This document shows, in pieces, positions 38,549-46,907 of a DNA stretch of 64,000 nt. The position numbers were made by a program, and so were the translations under genes. The DNA is from Bacteroides ihuae (lineage in GTDB: Bacteria > Bacteroidota > Bacteroidia > Bacteroidales > Bacteroidaceae), in assembly GCF_900104585.1 (NCBI RefSeq), contig NZ_FNVX01000005.1:434001-498000 (forward strand), written 5' to 3'. The stretch's first letter is position 1, and each line of letters starts with the position of its first letter. The notes beneath the pieces are model-generated. The model was not told where the DNA came from. It saw only the letters and a list, made by a program, of their open reading frames with translations, and ran no database searches.

Positions 38549-38579
38549 TTTTCATTTTCGTTTTAAACCCTTACTTTTG
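38549..38579 (+). promoter_or_regulatory. promoter of the DUF2007-esterase pair
   Basis: -7 box TACTTTTG (38572-38579) with a -33-like TTTT at 38549-38552, 19 bp apart; about 31 bp before the ATG at 38610. Confidence 0.5.
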
Positions 38580-38609
38580 TCTTTTCAAACCTCTAAATTT
38601 CAGACGCTT

Positions 38610-39086
38610 ATGAAAACTATTCGACTGACTACGTGTGATAATGCAATACAAGCTCATTTGTTGCAGGGAGCTCTTGAGAACGAAGGGATCAAATCTATTT
38701 TGCATAATGAAAACTTTTCGACCTTGCTTCCTGCTTTAGCCAATATTATGGGTGGTGGCGTACAGGTGCTAGTGATGGAATGTGATCTAGAGAGAGCACT
38801 TGAAATACTATATCGCAACACTCCTCTAGATAAGAAGTATTGTCCTTATTGTGGTTCGGAAGATATTTATATTTCATTAGGTAAACGCAAATATTCAAAA
38901 CTCTTTTTTGCTCTCTTTTCAGGTTTGTTAGCAGGTACACCATTGGGTAACATACGCAGTGTATATCAATGTAGTGTGTGTCGTAAGGACTTTGATGTTC
39001 CCGCCGAATATCCTTGCATTGAAAAACCGAATGAGGTGGCTGATGAAAGTTTCAACAATGTAACAGTTAATGATTCTAATAAATAA
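38610..39086 (+). CDS. DUF2007 protein with zinc ribbon
   Basis: 158 residues. N-terminal DUF2007-type domain (MKTIRLTTCDNAIQAHLLQG; LENEGIKSILHNEN; GGVQVLVMECDLERALEIL), then a zinc-ribbon made by CPYCGSED (~75) and CSVCRKDF (~120) with a short hydrophobic stretch between. Role unknown; perhaps a signalling or protease-adaptor module. The ATG at 38610 is chosen over an earlier one at 38517 because the latter would precede the -7 box. Stop is 7 bp before the esterase start. Confidence 0.82.
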   Translation: MKTIRLTTCDNAIQAHLLQGALENEGIKSILHNENFSTLLPALANIMGGGVQVLVMECDLERALEILYRNTPLDKKYCPYCGSEDIYISLGKRKYSKLFFALFSGLLAGTPLGNIRSVYQCSVCRKDFDVPAEYPCIEKPNEVADESFNNVTVNDSNK

Positions 39087-39093
39087 AAAAAGT

Positions 39094-39912
39094 ATGCTTA
39101 GAAAAAGAAATCTTTTACTTGCCTTGCTTTTATTGGCGGGGCTTTCGGTACAAGCGGCAAAAGTCGATACCTTAATGGTAAAAAGTCCTTCGATGAATAA
39201 GGAGGTACAGGTAGTGGTGGTTACACCCGATGCGGCAATGGGAAAAAAAGCGGTGAGTTGTCCGGTGATTTATTTGCTTCATGGATATAGTGGCAACGCG
39301 CTTTCGTGGATAGCTCTGAAACCCGAATTACCGCAGATAGCCGACGAGAAAGGCATTATCTTTGTCTGTCCTGATGGTAAGAATAGCTGGTATTGGGATA
39401 GCCCCAAGAATCCTCAATATAAGTATGAAACATTTGTTTCGTCAGAGTTGGTACAATTTATTGATCAGCATTATAAAACGATAGCTGATCGTAAAGGACG
39501 TGCTATCACGGGACTTAGCATGGGGGGACATGGTGCTTTGTGGCTCTCATTTCGTCATAAAGATGTGTTTGGTGCAGCAGGAAGTACCAGTGGTGGAGTA
39601 GATATTCGTCCCTTTCCTACCAATTGGGAAATGACTACTCAACTGGGCGAATTTGCTGCTAATAAGAAATCGTGGGATGAGCATACGGTTATCAACCAGA
39701 TAGATAAAATTCAGAATGGAGATTTAGCTCTTATCATCGATTGTGGAGAGAGTGATTTCTTTCTGGCGGTAAATAAAGATTTGCATGAACGTCTTTTGGG
39801 ACGCGGCATCAATCACGATTTCATTACTCGCCCCGGGGTGCACAATGGCCCATATTGGCAAAATTCTATTGATTACCAGATTCTCTTCTTCAGCAAATAC
39901 TTTACGAAGTAA
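39094..39912 (+). CDS. exported esterase, alpha/beta hydrolase (EstA/FrmB-like)
   Basis: 272 residues with signal peptide (ALLLLAGLSVQAA, ~21). CPVIYLLHGYSGNALSW is the oxyanion-hole region, ITGLSMGGHGALW contains the nucleophile Ser (GxSxG), DCGESDFF the acid and PGVHNGPYW the catalytic His. The family includes S-formylglutathione hydrolase, tributyrin esterase and carbohydrate acetyl/feruloyl esterases; export to the periplasm favours an acyl-ester or carbohydrate ester. Start 39094 fits the signal peptide and avoids overlap with the upstream stop at 39086. Confidence 0.88.
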   Translation: MLRKRNLLLALLLLAGLSVQAAKVDTLMVKSPSMNKEVQVVVVTPDAAMGKKAVSCPVIYLLHGYSGNALSWIALKPELPQIADEKGIIFVCPDGKNSWYWDSPKNPQYKYETFVSSELVQFIDQHYKTIADRKGRAITGLSMGGHGALWLSFRHKDVFGAAGSTSGGVDIRPFPTNWEMTTQLGEFAANKKSWDEHTVINQIDKIQNGDLALIIDCGESDFFLAVNKDLHERLLGRGINHDFITRPGVHNGPYWQNSIDYQILFFSKYFTK

Positions 39913-39940
39913 GGAATCATAGAACATATCATCCAGTTAT

Positions 39941-39985
39941 AAAGCCTGCCTTGCCGATACTTTGTTGGTAGGGCAGGCTTTAGTA
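39941..39985 (+). terminator. terminator of the esterase gene
   Basis: Stem AAAGCCTGCC (39941-39950) / GGCAGGCTTT (39972-39981) with a ~21-nt loop. Confidence 0.7.
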
Positions 39986-40153
39986 ATAATAGTACTAAAA
40001 GTGCTTTTTTGAGCTCATTCTTGTCAAGACTAGATTTATACATTCTTAACGGTGGGCATTCTTTATGCTAAAATATGCTCTTATGCTAACGAGTAATAGG
40101 AGGTGTTTTCGATGAAGAAGGGTGAAGTAGCAAGAGACGGTAGCAGATTCTAG

Positions 40154-40194
40154 AAGTGCAACCGTCTTTTTGAAAAGTGCAACCGTCTTTTGAG
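40154..40194 (+). repeat. tandem AAGTGCAACCGTC repeats
   Basis: Two near-identical ~20-bp units (AAGTGCAACCGTCTTTTTGA, then AAGTGCAACCGTCTTTTGA) in the intergenic stretch 39913-40418. They are flanked by AGACGG (~40134) and ACGGTT-type inverted matches (AACGGTT at ~40202, ACGGTTG at ~40246), and by GGTGAAGTAG at ~40120, a string also found in the dispersed repeat. A related unit lies at 8564. Apart from these and two terminators nothing is seen in this stretch. Confidence 0.55.
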
Positions 40195-40258
40195 TAATCA
40201 CAACGGTTCATTTGGGTGAAAATAAAGGTTCTTTGGAAGAGAATACGGTTGAGAGTAA

Positions 40259-40292
40259 TAAAAAAAGGAAGAACTTTGAGCTTCTTCCTTTT
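40259..40292 (-). terminator. terminator of the S41 peptidase pair
   Basis: Perfect 11-bp stem AAAAGGAAGAA (40263-40273) / TTCTTCCTTTT (40282-40292); on the minus strand a T-run follows. Confidence 0.8.
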
Positions 40293-40418
40293 ACCGTAGT
40301 TTAATTTGAAACTACTTAATGATTATGTTGACAAAGATAATACATTAACTCACCAAAGTCAAGTCTTTCTGTTGAAAAGATGCATGCGCTCATACATTAA
40401 TATAAGTACATTGTCAGC

Positions 40419-41831
40419 TTATCGAATGATCACTCCGTTGCTGTCCTTTCTATCCAATGAAGAAGCGATTTTCTTTAAATTCATCGAACTACGTGTAACG
40501 GATTTTGTAGCAGTTACCGTAGGAGTCCCGCCTATTAAGCCAAGAGCAGTACTTAAGAGCAATTCATTCGTGTCACCAAATGGGAGAAATTTATCCAGTG
40601 TTTCAGCTTCGTCACGTTTATAATCAGGAATAAAGCCTACTTTACCATATTCTGATTTACCACTTGCATTGTATAGTTTGCACACAATAGGTTGGAGAAG
40701 CCAAGGATACTTATCATCAGTGTAACTTACAGAACCTACATTCTTTCCTTCTGTCGTTTTACCTATCACAACTACCTCCATGTATGGCTTTAAACAATTG
40801 ATAACCAGTTCGGAAGCGGAAGCTGTTTCAGCACTCACTAAAACATAGATTGTTTTTAAGTCAAGGTTTATTCCGCCGTTCAATAAACTAGATCTCAACG
40901 TAATCGATTCACTTTGAGGACTTTGATTATCATTGTATTGCAATGTACAGAACGTTTTTCCTAATGCACTTGCAGGGGCCAATATAGTTGAGAGTAACTG
41001 TGCCGAACTTAGCAAGCCACCATTGTTGTACCGCAGGTCGAGAATAAACTCATTTATACCTTTAAATGTATTTGATAAAGAAAGAAGCTCTTTGTTATAT
41101 TTGGTGTCTTCATCAGTCTGCCCGGCTGTAAAATGATTATAGACCAGGTAGCCGACTTTTCTCCCATTCCAAGGGATAATTGTGTGATAATGCACTGGAT
41201 CATCTTCTATTTTACGTGCAGCGCCTAGTTGAGTCTTTTCAGTCTGCGTGACAAATTTGCCATTACTATATTTTGCAATACTCAATTCCATTGCACTTGA
41301 ACCATATAATACTTTATAATTACTTGTTGTGATAGAATCTGCATTCATTGTGAGAATCCAGTCGCCACGTTTTAATCCAGCTTCATCAGCGGGGCTATTG
41401 GGAGCTACATAAAGCAAATGCGCAGCAAACGTAACTCCATCACGTCGCAGTTTATAGAATATAAACTCAAATCCATAACTCTGCTCTAAGTTACTGATAG
41501 CTTTTGTGATCGTAGAGGTGCTCTCTATGTATGAGTAATAATAATGTTTTCCGTTTGAATCTTCATCTCCATCACTAGTCGATAGAAGCGATGAAAAGAA
41601 CGTTTCCGGATCAGCGCTAAAATTAAGTTTACTTTGAGCAGGCATATCCGCATACCAGAGGTAGTTTTCACGCATGGTACTTTCAATCCATGCGTTCACA
41701 CCAGTTTTTTCTGTAGGATCTATAATAAGTCCTGAATCATCGTCGTTGTCACCATCTTTGCAAGATGCATTCCCAATTAGCAGAACAATTAAGAGGAGAA
41801 ATATGGGTAATTTATCTTTTATTTTATTCAT
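40419..41831 (-). CDS. S41-family serine peptidase lipoprotein with PDZ domain
   Basis: 470 residues. Lipobox IGNASC (~24); helical N-domain with the W-x2-ESTMRENYLWY motif; PDZ ~130-215 (APNSPADEAGLKRGDWILTMN); S41 core with FILDLRYNNGGL. The catalytic pair is intact: Ser338 in ETASASE and Lys363 in TEGKN, 25 residues apart as in Prc/CtpB. Surface or periplasmic protease of unknown substrate. It is the downstream partner of a paralogue that has lost both residues (41846). Confidence 0.9.
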   Translation of the reverse strand: MNKIKDKLPIFLLLIVLLIGNASCKDGDNDDDSGLIIDPTEKTGVNAWIESTMRENYLWYADMPAQSKLNFSADPETFFSSLLSTSDGDEDSNGKHYYYSYIESTSTITKAISNLEQSYGFEFIFYKLRRDGVTFAAHLLYVAPNSPADEAGLKRGDWILTMNADSITTSNYKVLYGSSAMELSIAKYSNGKFVTQTEKTQLGAARKIEDDPVHYHTIIPWNGRKVGYLVYNHFTAGQTDEDTKYNKELLSLSNTFKGINEFILDLRYNNGGLLSSAQLLSTILAPASALGKTFCTLQYNDNQSPQSESITLRSSLLNGGINLDLKTIYVLVSAETASASELVINCLKPYMEVVVIGKTTEGKNVGSVSYTDDKYPWLLQPIVCKLYNASGKSEYGKVGFIPDYKRDEAETLDKFLPFGDTNELLLSTALGLIGGTPTVTATKSVTRSSMNLKKIASSLDRKDSNGVIIR

Positions 41832-41845
41832 AATATTAAGGAGGA

Positions 41846-43099
41846 TTAATTAGAGGTTGTTGTAGGGGGAGTGTAAGTACCGTCGATGATGCTTAGTGCC
41901 GTGCCAAGAAGCAATTCTTTTGTGTTTCCAAAAGGTAAGAAACTTTCGAATGTCTCTCTACTTTCTATAACCACATAGTTGGGAATGAATCCGCTTTCGT
42001 AAGTGTCACCTTTTGCATTGGATAATTTGCATACGGCAATGTGAATAGCCCACATATATTTACTGTTTGTATAAGTGTCTAAGCCAAGATTGTTTCCTTT
42101 GGTTGCTGCTCCAATAACCACTACATTCATATACGGTTTGAGGGCACTGATCAGTAACTCTGCATTTCCGGAAGTCGTAGCGCTTACTAGCACGTATATT
42201 GTTTGTAGGTTTAAATTGGTTCCGGTACTTATCAAACTAGCATCAAAAGTGTTACTTACTTCCTGAGGGCTTTTTTTGTTATTGTATTTCATTGTACAGA
42301 AAGTTTTTCCAAGTGCACTTTCCGGTGCAAGTATTGTTCCCAATAGCCTGGCGGAGGGCATCGTACCGCTGTTGTTATAGCGAAGGTCGAGAATAAAGTT
42401 ACTGACTCCTGAAAATTCTTTAGATAGACTGAGTAATTCGTTATTGTATGTCTCATCGGAATCGCCGATTCCTGCCGTGAAATGGTTATATACCAGATAA
42501 CCAACTGCCTTTCCATCCCATGTAAAAACACTGTGGTAATAAATCGGATCATCCTTTGTGGCGCGAGCTACACTGAGTTGTTTGATCTCTGATGTTCCCA
42601 ACTTACCATTGGCGTACTTGGCAACGCTAACTTTCAACGTACTTCCCTCGTCAAGAGCTGTTGAGGTGGTTGTCGTGATGGAGTCTCCGTTTATCGTTGT
42701 AATATAGTCTCCTCTGCTTAATCCAGCTTCAGAAGCCGGAGAATCTGCTATAACATAAAGCACTTGCGCTACATAGGCTTTTTTTGTTAGTTCGTATAGC
42801 TTATATTTTAGCCCGTAGTTATAATTGGTTGCTGTAAGGTCTTCTACAAAGGAATAACTGTCTTTACTCGTTGATACCGATTTGAGAAAGGTTGCCGGAG
42901 CGTTGAAGTAATTTAACTTAGATGTGGCCGGTATGTCTTCATACCAGTAATACTCTTGACGCATGGTGCTGTCAATCCAATGGTCTAATTCCGTTTGTTC
43001 TACATATTCTTTTCTCCGGTCTTCACCGCTACATGATGCGAAAGAGGTACAAACTGTCAGAATAAGCAAGATGGAATATATACTATTTTTAGCGTTCAT
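41846..43099 (-). CDS. S41-like pseudo-peptidase lipoprotein
   Basis: 417 residues, paralogue of the downstream gene over the whole length: lipobox TSFASC (~22), ESTMRQ-type helical N-domain (DSTMRQEYYWYED), PDZ (ADSPASEAGLSRGDYITTING) and S41 core FILDLRYNNSG. At the active site the Ser is Gly311 (TTSGNAE instead of TASASE) and the Lys is Asn336 (TKGNN instead of TEGKN); the flanking alignment has no gaps, so both catalytic residues are lost. Likely a non-catalytic partner or regulator of the active paralogue encoded 14 bp downstream. Confidence 0.87.
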   Translation of the reverse strand: MNAKNSIYSILLILTVCTSFASCSGEDRRKEYVEQTELDHWIDSTMRQEYYWYEDIPATSKLNYFNAPATFLKSVSTSKDSYSFVEDLTATNYNYGLKYKLYELTKKAYVAQVLYVIADSPASEAGLSRGDYITTINGDSITTTTSTALDEGSTLKVSVAKYANGKLGTSEIKQLSVARATKDDPIYYHSVFTWDGKAVGYLVYNHFTAGIGDSDETYNNELLSLSKEFSGVSNFILDLRYNNSGTMPSARLLGTILAPESALGKTFCTMKYNNKKSPQEVSNTFDASLISTGTNLNLQTIYVLVSATTSGNAELLISALKPYMNVVVIGAATKGNNLGLDTYTNSKYMWAIHIAVCKLSNAKGDTYESGFIPNYVVIESRETFESFLPFGNTKELLLGTALSIIDGTYTPPTTTSN

Positions 43100-43232
43100 T
43101 TCTTTACGATATTATTGTACGTGTTGCAAATATAGTTGATTCTATTCTCATCAGCTTAGATTATTCATTGAAAAAACAATAATTATAGACCAACTACCAT
43201 AATCGTGGTATGAAAATGCCTTGAATGTGCGA

Positions 43233-43263
43233 TTTTACCACTATGCATCTGCTGCTATCTTTG
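43233..43263 (+). promoter_or_regulatory. promoter of the metY-GNAT-mnmA operon
   Basis: -7 box TATCTTTG followed by C (43256-43263) with a -33-like TTTT (43233-43236) 19 bp upstream. It supports the metY start at 43320 rather than the longer frame from 43221. Confidence 0.6.
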
Positions 43264-43319
43264 CATTATCAGACTTTAATCAAATAGATTATATAGAACT
43301 AACAAAAATAAGGAAGCTC

Positions 43320-44606
43320 ATGGGAACAAAGAAATTGCATTTTGAGACACTACAACTACATGTAGGACAAGAAAATCCGGATCCGGCAACAGATGCACGC
43401 GCAGTGCCTATTTACCAAACCACATCGTATGTGTTTCGCGACTCGGCTCATGCGGCTGCTCGTTTCGGTCTGCAAGACCCGGGAAATATTTATGGTCGGC
43501 TGACAAACTCCACGCAGGGGGTACTTGAAGATCGCGTGGCAGCTCTCGAAGGAGGAGTAGCCGGATTAGCATTAGCTTCGGGTGCAGCGGCAGTGACGTA
43601 TGCCATCGAGAATATTACCCGTTCAGGAGATCACATAGTAGCTGCTAAAACAATCTATGGAGGGTCTTATAATCTATTGGCTCATACATTGCCAACCTAC
43701 GGAGTGACCACTACGTTTGTTGACCCGTCTGATCTTGGCAATTTCGAGAAAGCTATTCAACCTAATACCAAAGCTGTCTTTATTGAAACTTTAGGTAATC
43801 CTAATTCCAACATTATTGATATTGATGTTGTAGCAGCTATTGCGCATAGGCACAAAATTCCGCTTATTATAGACAATACTTTCGGCACTCCTTATCTCAT
43901 TCGTCCCATCGAGCATGGTGCAGATATTGTTGTTCATTCGGCTACTAAGTTTATTGGCGGACACGGTACTTCACTGGGAGGCATCATCGTAGACTCCGGC
44001 AAGTTCGACTGGGTAGCTTCCGGTAAGTTCCCTCAACTTACTGAACCCGATCCGAGTTATCATGGCGTTCGCTTTGTGGATGCAGCGGGTTCCGCTGCTT
44101 ATGTGGTAAGAATACGTGCCATATTGTTGCGTGATACGGGTGCTGCTATCAGTCCTTTTAACGCTTTTATTTTGCTACAGGGCTTGGAAACGCTATCTTT
44201 GCGTGTAGAACGTCACGTGGAAAATGCTTTGAAGGTGGTAGAATACCTTTCGAAACACCCCAAAGTGGCTGCTGTGAACCATCCTGCATTACTCGATCAT
44301 CCGGATCATGCACTTTATAAACAGTATTTCCCTAAAGGGGCAGGTTCTATTTTTACTTTCGAGGTGAAAGGCGGTACCAAGGAAGCGCAGACATTTATTG
44401 ATAGTTTGGAGATCTTTTCATTGTTGGCCAACGTGGCTGATGTGAAGTCACTGGTTATACACCCGGCAACTACTACTCACTCTCAGTTGAATGAGAAGGA
44501 GTTGGCCGAGCAGGGGATCAACCCCGGTACAGTTCGCCTTTCTATCGGAACGGAACATATTGATGATATTATTGATGATTTAGAACAAGCATTTAGCAAA
44601 ATTTAA
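43320..44606 (+). CDS. metY: O-acetylhomoserine sulfhydrylase
   Basis: 428 residues. PLP enzyme of the Cys/Met metabolism family: makes homocysteine from O-acetylhomoserine and sulfide. Signatures: FETLQLHVGQENPDPATDAR at the start, PIYQTTSYVF, NIYGRLTNSTQ, and VHSATKFIGGHGTSLGG with the PLP Lys. The length and the long C-terminal half match MetY rather than MetB/MetC. Start 43320 (MGTKKLHF) follows a good promoter. First gene of a three-gene cluster. Confidence 0.94.
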   Translation: MGTKKLHFETLQLHVGQENPDPATDARAVPIYQTTSYVFRDSAHAAARFGLQDPGNIYGRLTNSTQGVLEDRVAALEGGVAGLALASGAAAVTYAIENITRSGDHIVAAKTIYGGSYNLLAHTLPTYGVTTTFVDPSDLGNFEKAIQPNTKAVFIETLGNPNSNIIDIDVVAAIAHRHKIPLIIDNTFGTPYLIRPIEHGADIVVHSATKFIGGHGTSLGGIIVDSGKFDWVASGKFPQLTEPDPSYHGVRFVDAAGSAAYVVRIRAILLRDTGAAISPFNAFILLQGLETLSLRVERHVENALKVVEYLSKHPKVAAVNHPALLDHPDHALYKQYFPKGAGSIFTFEVKGGTKEAQTFIDSLEIFSLLANVADVKSLVIHPATTTHSQLNEKELAEQGINPGTVRLSIGTEHIDDIIDDLEQAFSKI

Positions 44607-44623
44607 TTAATAATCAAGCATGA

Positions 44624-45091
44624 ATGACTGAGCTAAGAATTGAACTATATAAGTCCGCTTATCTCAGAGATTTTGTCCGCCTTAATTCAGAATGGATACA
44701 GACTTTCTTTCATTTGGAAAGCTCTGACCGAGTCGTACTTAACGACCCCGAAGGATACATTCTGAAGCAAGGTGGACAAATATTCTTTGCCGTAAACGAA
44801 CAAGGAAGGCCTGTGGGATGTTGTGCACTTATCAATCATCCTTCAGAAGAATGCTTTGAGCTTGCAAAGATGGCCGTTTCGCCTCATTACCAAGGAAAAG
44901 GCGTTGGACGTTTACTCGGAGAAGCGGCGCTTGCTTATGCAAGGGGGCAAGGAGTGAAAACTGTTTTTTTGCAAGGAAATACTCGTATGGTAGCTTCCAT
45001 AGTGCTTTATCGAAAGTTGGGTTTCAAGGAAGTACCTATTAGCAGAGCTGCATATAGTAGATGTAACATTATGATGGAATTGGATTTATAA
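44624..45091 (+). CDS. GNAT-family N-acetyltransferase
   Basis: 155 residues. Acetyl-CoA motif VSPHYQGKGVGRLLGEAALAYA (~88-109) is the classical Q/RxxGxG/A loop; GFKEVPISRA lies near the C-terminus. Substrate unknown. 17 bp after metY and 6 bp before mnmA on the same strand, so an operon. Confidence 0.9.
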   Translation: MTELRIELYKSAYLRDFVRLNSEWIQTFFHLESSDRVVLNDPEGYILKQGGQIFFAVNEQGRPVGCCALINHPSEECFELAKMAVSPHYQGKGVGRLLGEAALAYARGQGVKTVFLQGNTRMVASIVLYRKLGFKEVPISRAAYSRCNIMMELDL

Positions 45092-45097
45092 GAAGAT

Positions 45098-46162
45098 ATG
45101 AATATTGCAACATTATTATCGGGAGGTGTAGACAGCTCTGTTGTCGTACACCTTTTGTGTGAACAGGGCCATAAGCCCACTCTTTTTTATATAAAGATAG
45201 GTATGGACGGAGCGGAATACATGGATTGCTCTGCCGAAGAAGACATTGAACTAGCTACGGCCATTGCCCGCAAGTACGGACTGAAACTGGAGGTGATAGA
45301 TCTCCATAAAGAGTATTGGGATGGGGTGGCGAGTTATGCTATAGATAAAATAAAAAAAGGGCTTACTCCGAATCCGGATGTGATGTGCAATAAACTCATT
45401 AAGTTTGGTTGCTTTGAGCAGCAGGCAGGCAAGGATTTTGATAAAACAGCTACCGGACACTATGCTACTACAGTAGAGAAGGAGGGTAAGATATGGCTGG
45501 GTACTGCCAAGGATCCGGTGAAAGATCAAACAGACTTTCTTGCTCAGATAAATTATCTTCAGGTATCTAAATTGATGTTTCCCATTGGAGGATTGATGAA
45601 GCATGAGGTTCGAGATATTGCTTTGAAGGCTGCATTGCCTAGTGCTCGCCGTAAAGATAGTCAGGGAATCTGTTTCCTTGGAAAGATTAACTACAATGAT
45701 TTTGTTCGTCGTTTCTTGGGGGAGAAAGAAGGCGCGATTATCGAATTAGAAACAGGCAAGCGTATCGGCACGCATCGTGGATATTGGTTTCATACCATCG
45801 GACAGCGTAAGGGACTAGGCTTGAGTGGCGGTCCATGGTTCGTCATCAGAAAGGATATTCAGGAAAATATTATTTATGTGTCTCATGGGTATGACGTTGA
45901 GACACAATATGGTTATCAATTCCGTATGCACGACTTCCATTTTATCACCGATAATCCTTGGGAAGAGCAGGGAGAGGAACACGACGTTACCTTCAAAATA
46001 CGTCATACTCCTGAATTCCTGAAAGGACGACTAACTCGCATAGGAGATGATTATCAGCTTGTTTCTTCAGAGAAGTTACAAGGCATTGCTCCCGGACAGT
46101 TTGGTGTAGTATATGACAAAGATGCACGCATCTGTTTCGGTAGCGGAGAAATAGCTGGTTAA
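45098..46162 (+). CDS. mnmA: tRNA-specific 2-thiouridylase MnmA
   Basis: 354 residues. Thiolates U34 of Lys, Glu and Gln tRNAs. [11 protein letters not shown] at the N-terminus is the PP-loop; [13 protein letters not shown] holds the first catalytic Cys and SQGICFLG the second; [19 protein letters not shown] is the family C-terminal motif. Third gene of the metY cluster, convergent with the LuxR-type regulator 27 bp further on. Bacteroidetes often carry two mnmA copies; this may be either. Confidence 0.94.
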   Translation: MNIATLLSGGVDSSVVVHLLCEQGHKPTLFYIKIGMDGAEYMDCSAEEDIELATAIARKYGLKLEVIDLHKEYWDGVASYAIDKIKKGLTPNPDVMCNKLIKFGCFEQQAGKDFDKTATGHYATTVEKEGKIWLGTAKDPVKDQTDFLAQINYLQVSKLMFPIGGLMKHEVRDIALKAALPSARRKDSQGICFLGKINYNDFVRRFLGEKEGAIIELETGKRIGTHRGYWFHTIGQRKGLGLSGGPWFVIRKDIQENIIYVSHGYDVETQYGYQFRMHDFHFITDNPWEEQGEEHDVTFKIRHTPEFLKGRLTRIGDDYQLVSSEKLQGIAPGQFGVVYDKDARICFGSGEIAG

Positions 46163-46189
46163 ACAATCAAATAAGTGCCGGATATTACG

Positions 46190-46849
46190 CTAGATGTAAT
46201 ATTCGGCCAAATCTATAATTCCCGCACGGATGGCATACTTAGTCGCTTCGTGCACATTGTTCACTCCCAACTTGCGAAAGATATTCTTGCGGTGACTATT
46301 AATGGTATGAAAACTTAGATTCTTCTCTGCCGCAATTTCTTTTGTCGTCTTTCCCAATGCAATTTCTTTTAGTATTAACTTTTCACTTTGTGTTAGCAAA
46401 CGATCGTCTTGTATAGCCGAGGATGTAGGTACACTGTTGCCGCTAATCAGCATGTTGCTTACGTGATTGCAGATGAAACGCTCTTTTCGAGAGGCACATT
46501 GCAGGGCTGTTGTTATCTCTTCTTTCGAATTATCTTTCATGGCAACACTGAAGGAAGTACCAGAGAATAAAACCTGACGCAAGAAATTCATGCTCAGCTC
46601 CTCAGAAAAGAGCAACCAATCCACTTCTTTGAAGCGCTCGTGTAGCACGATTAACTCTTCTGCTCCTCCAAAATCAAAAAGGGTATAATCCAGTACGACC
46701 ACTGCTTCCTGATGTAGACGTAATTCCTTTATCAACTCAGCTTTGTTGTCAGCTTCCAGTAGTAAACTAACATCTTTCTGCCTGCTAAGCAGAAACATCA
46801 ATCCTGCTTTGGAAATATCTTGGTTATCTGCAATGATATACTCTCTCAT
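46190..46849 (-). CDS. LuxR/NarL-type response regulator, orphan
   Basis: 219 residues. Receiver domain ~1-115 with acidic residues in ADNQD, likely phosphoacceptor Asp in VVVLDYTLFD and Lys in AMKDNS; HTH_LuxR domain ~155-210 (LTQSEKLILKEIALGKTTKEIAAEKNLSFHTINSHRKNIFRKLGV). The receiver is divergent in its middle part. No histidine kinase gene is adjacent. Targets unknown. Confidence 0.88.
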   Translation of the reverse strand: MREYIIADNQDISKAGLMFLLSRQKDVSLLLEADNKAELIKELRLHQEAVVVLDYTLFDFGGAEELIVLHERFKEVDWLLFSEELSMNFLRQVLFSGTSFSVAMKDNSKEEITTALQCASRKERFICNHVSNMLISGNSVPTSSAIQDDRLLTQSEKLILKEIALGKTTKEIAAEKNLSFHTINSHRKNIFRKLGVNNVHEATKYAIRAGIIDLAEYYI

Positions 46850-46907
46850 GTTTTTCCTTATTTAAAATAAAGCTCTACGTGCAAAAATACACTTTTCTAT
46901 GAATTAT

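Noticed and set aside
43221-43319. Longer metY start at 43221
   Set aside because: It precedes the -7 box at 43256-43263 and adds 33 residues unlike MetY.
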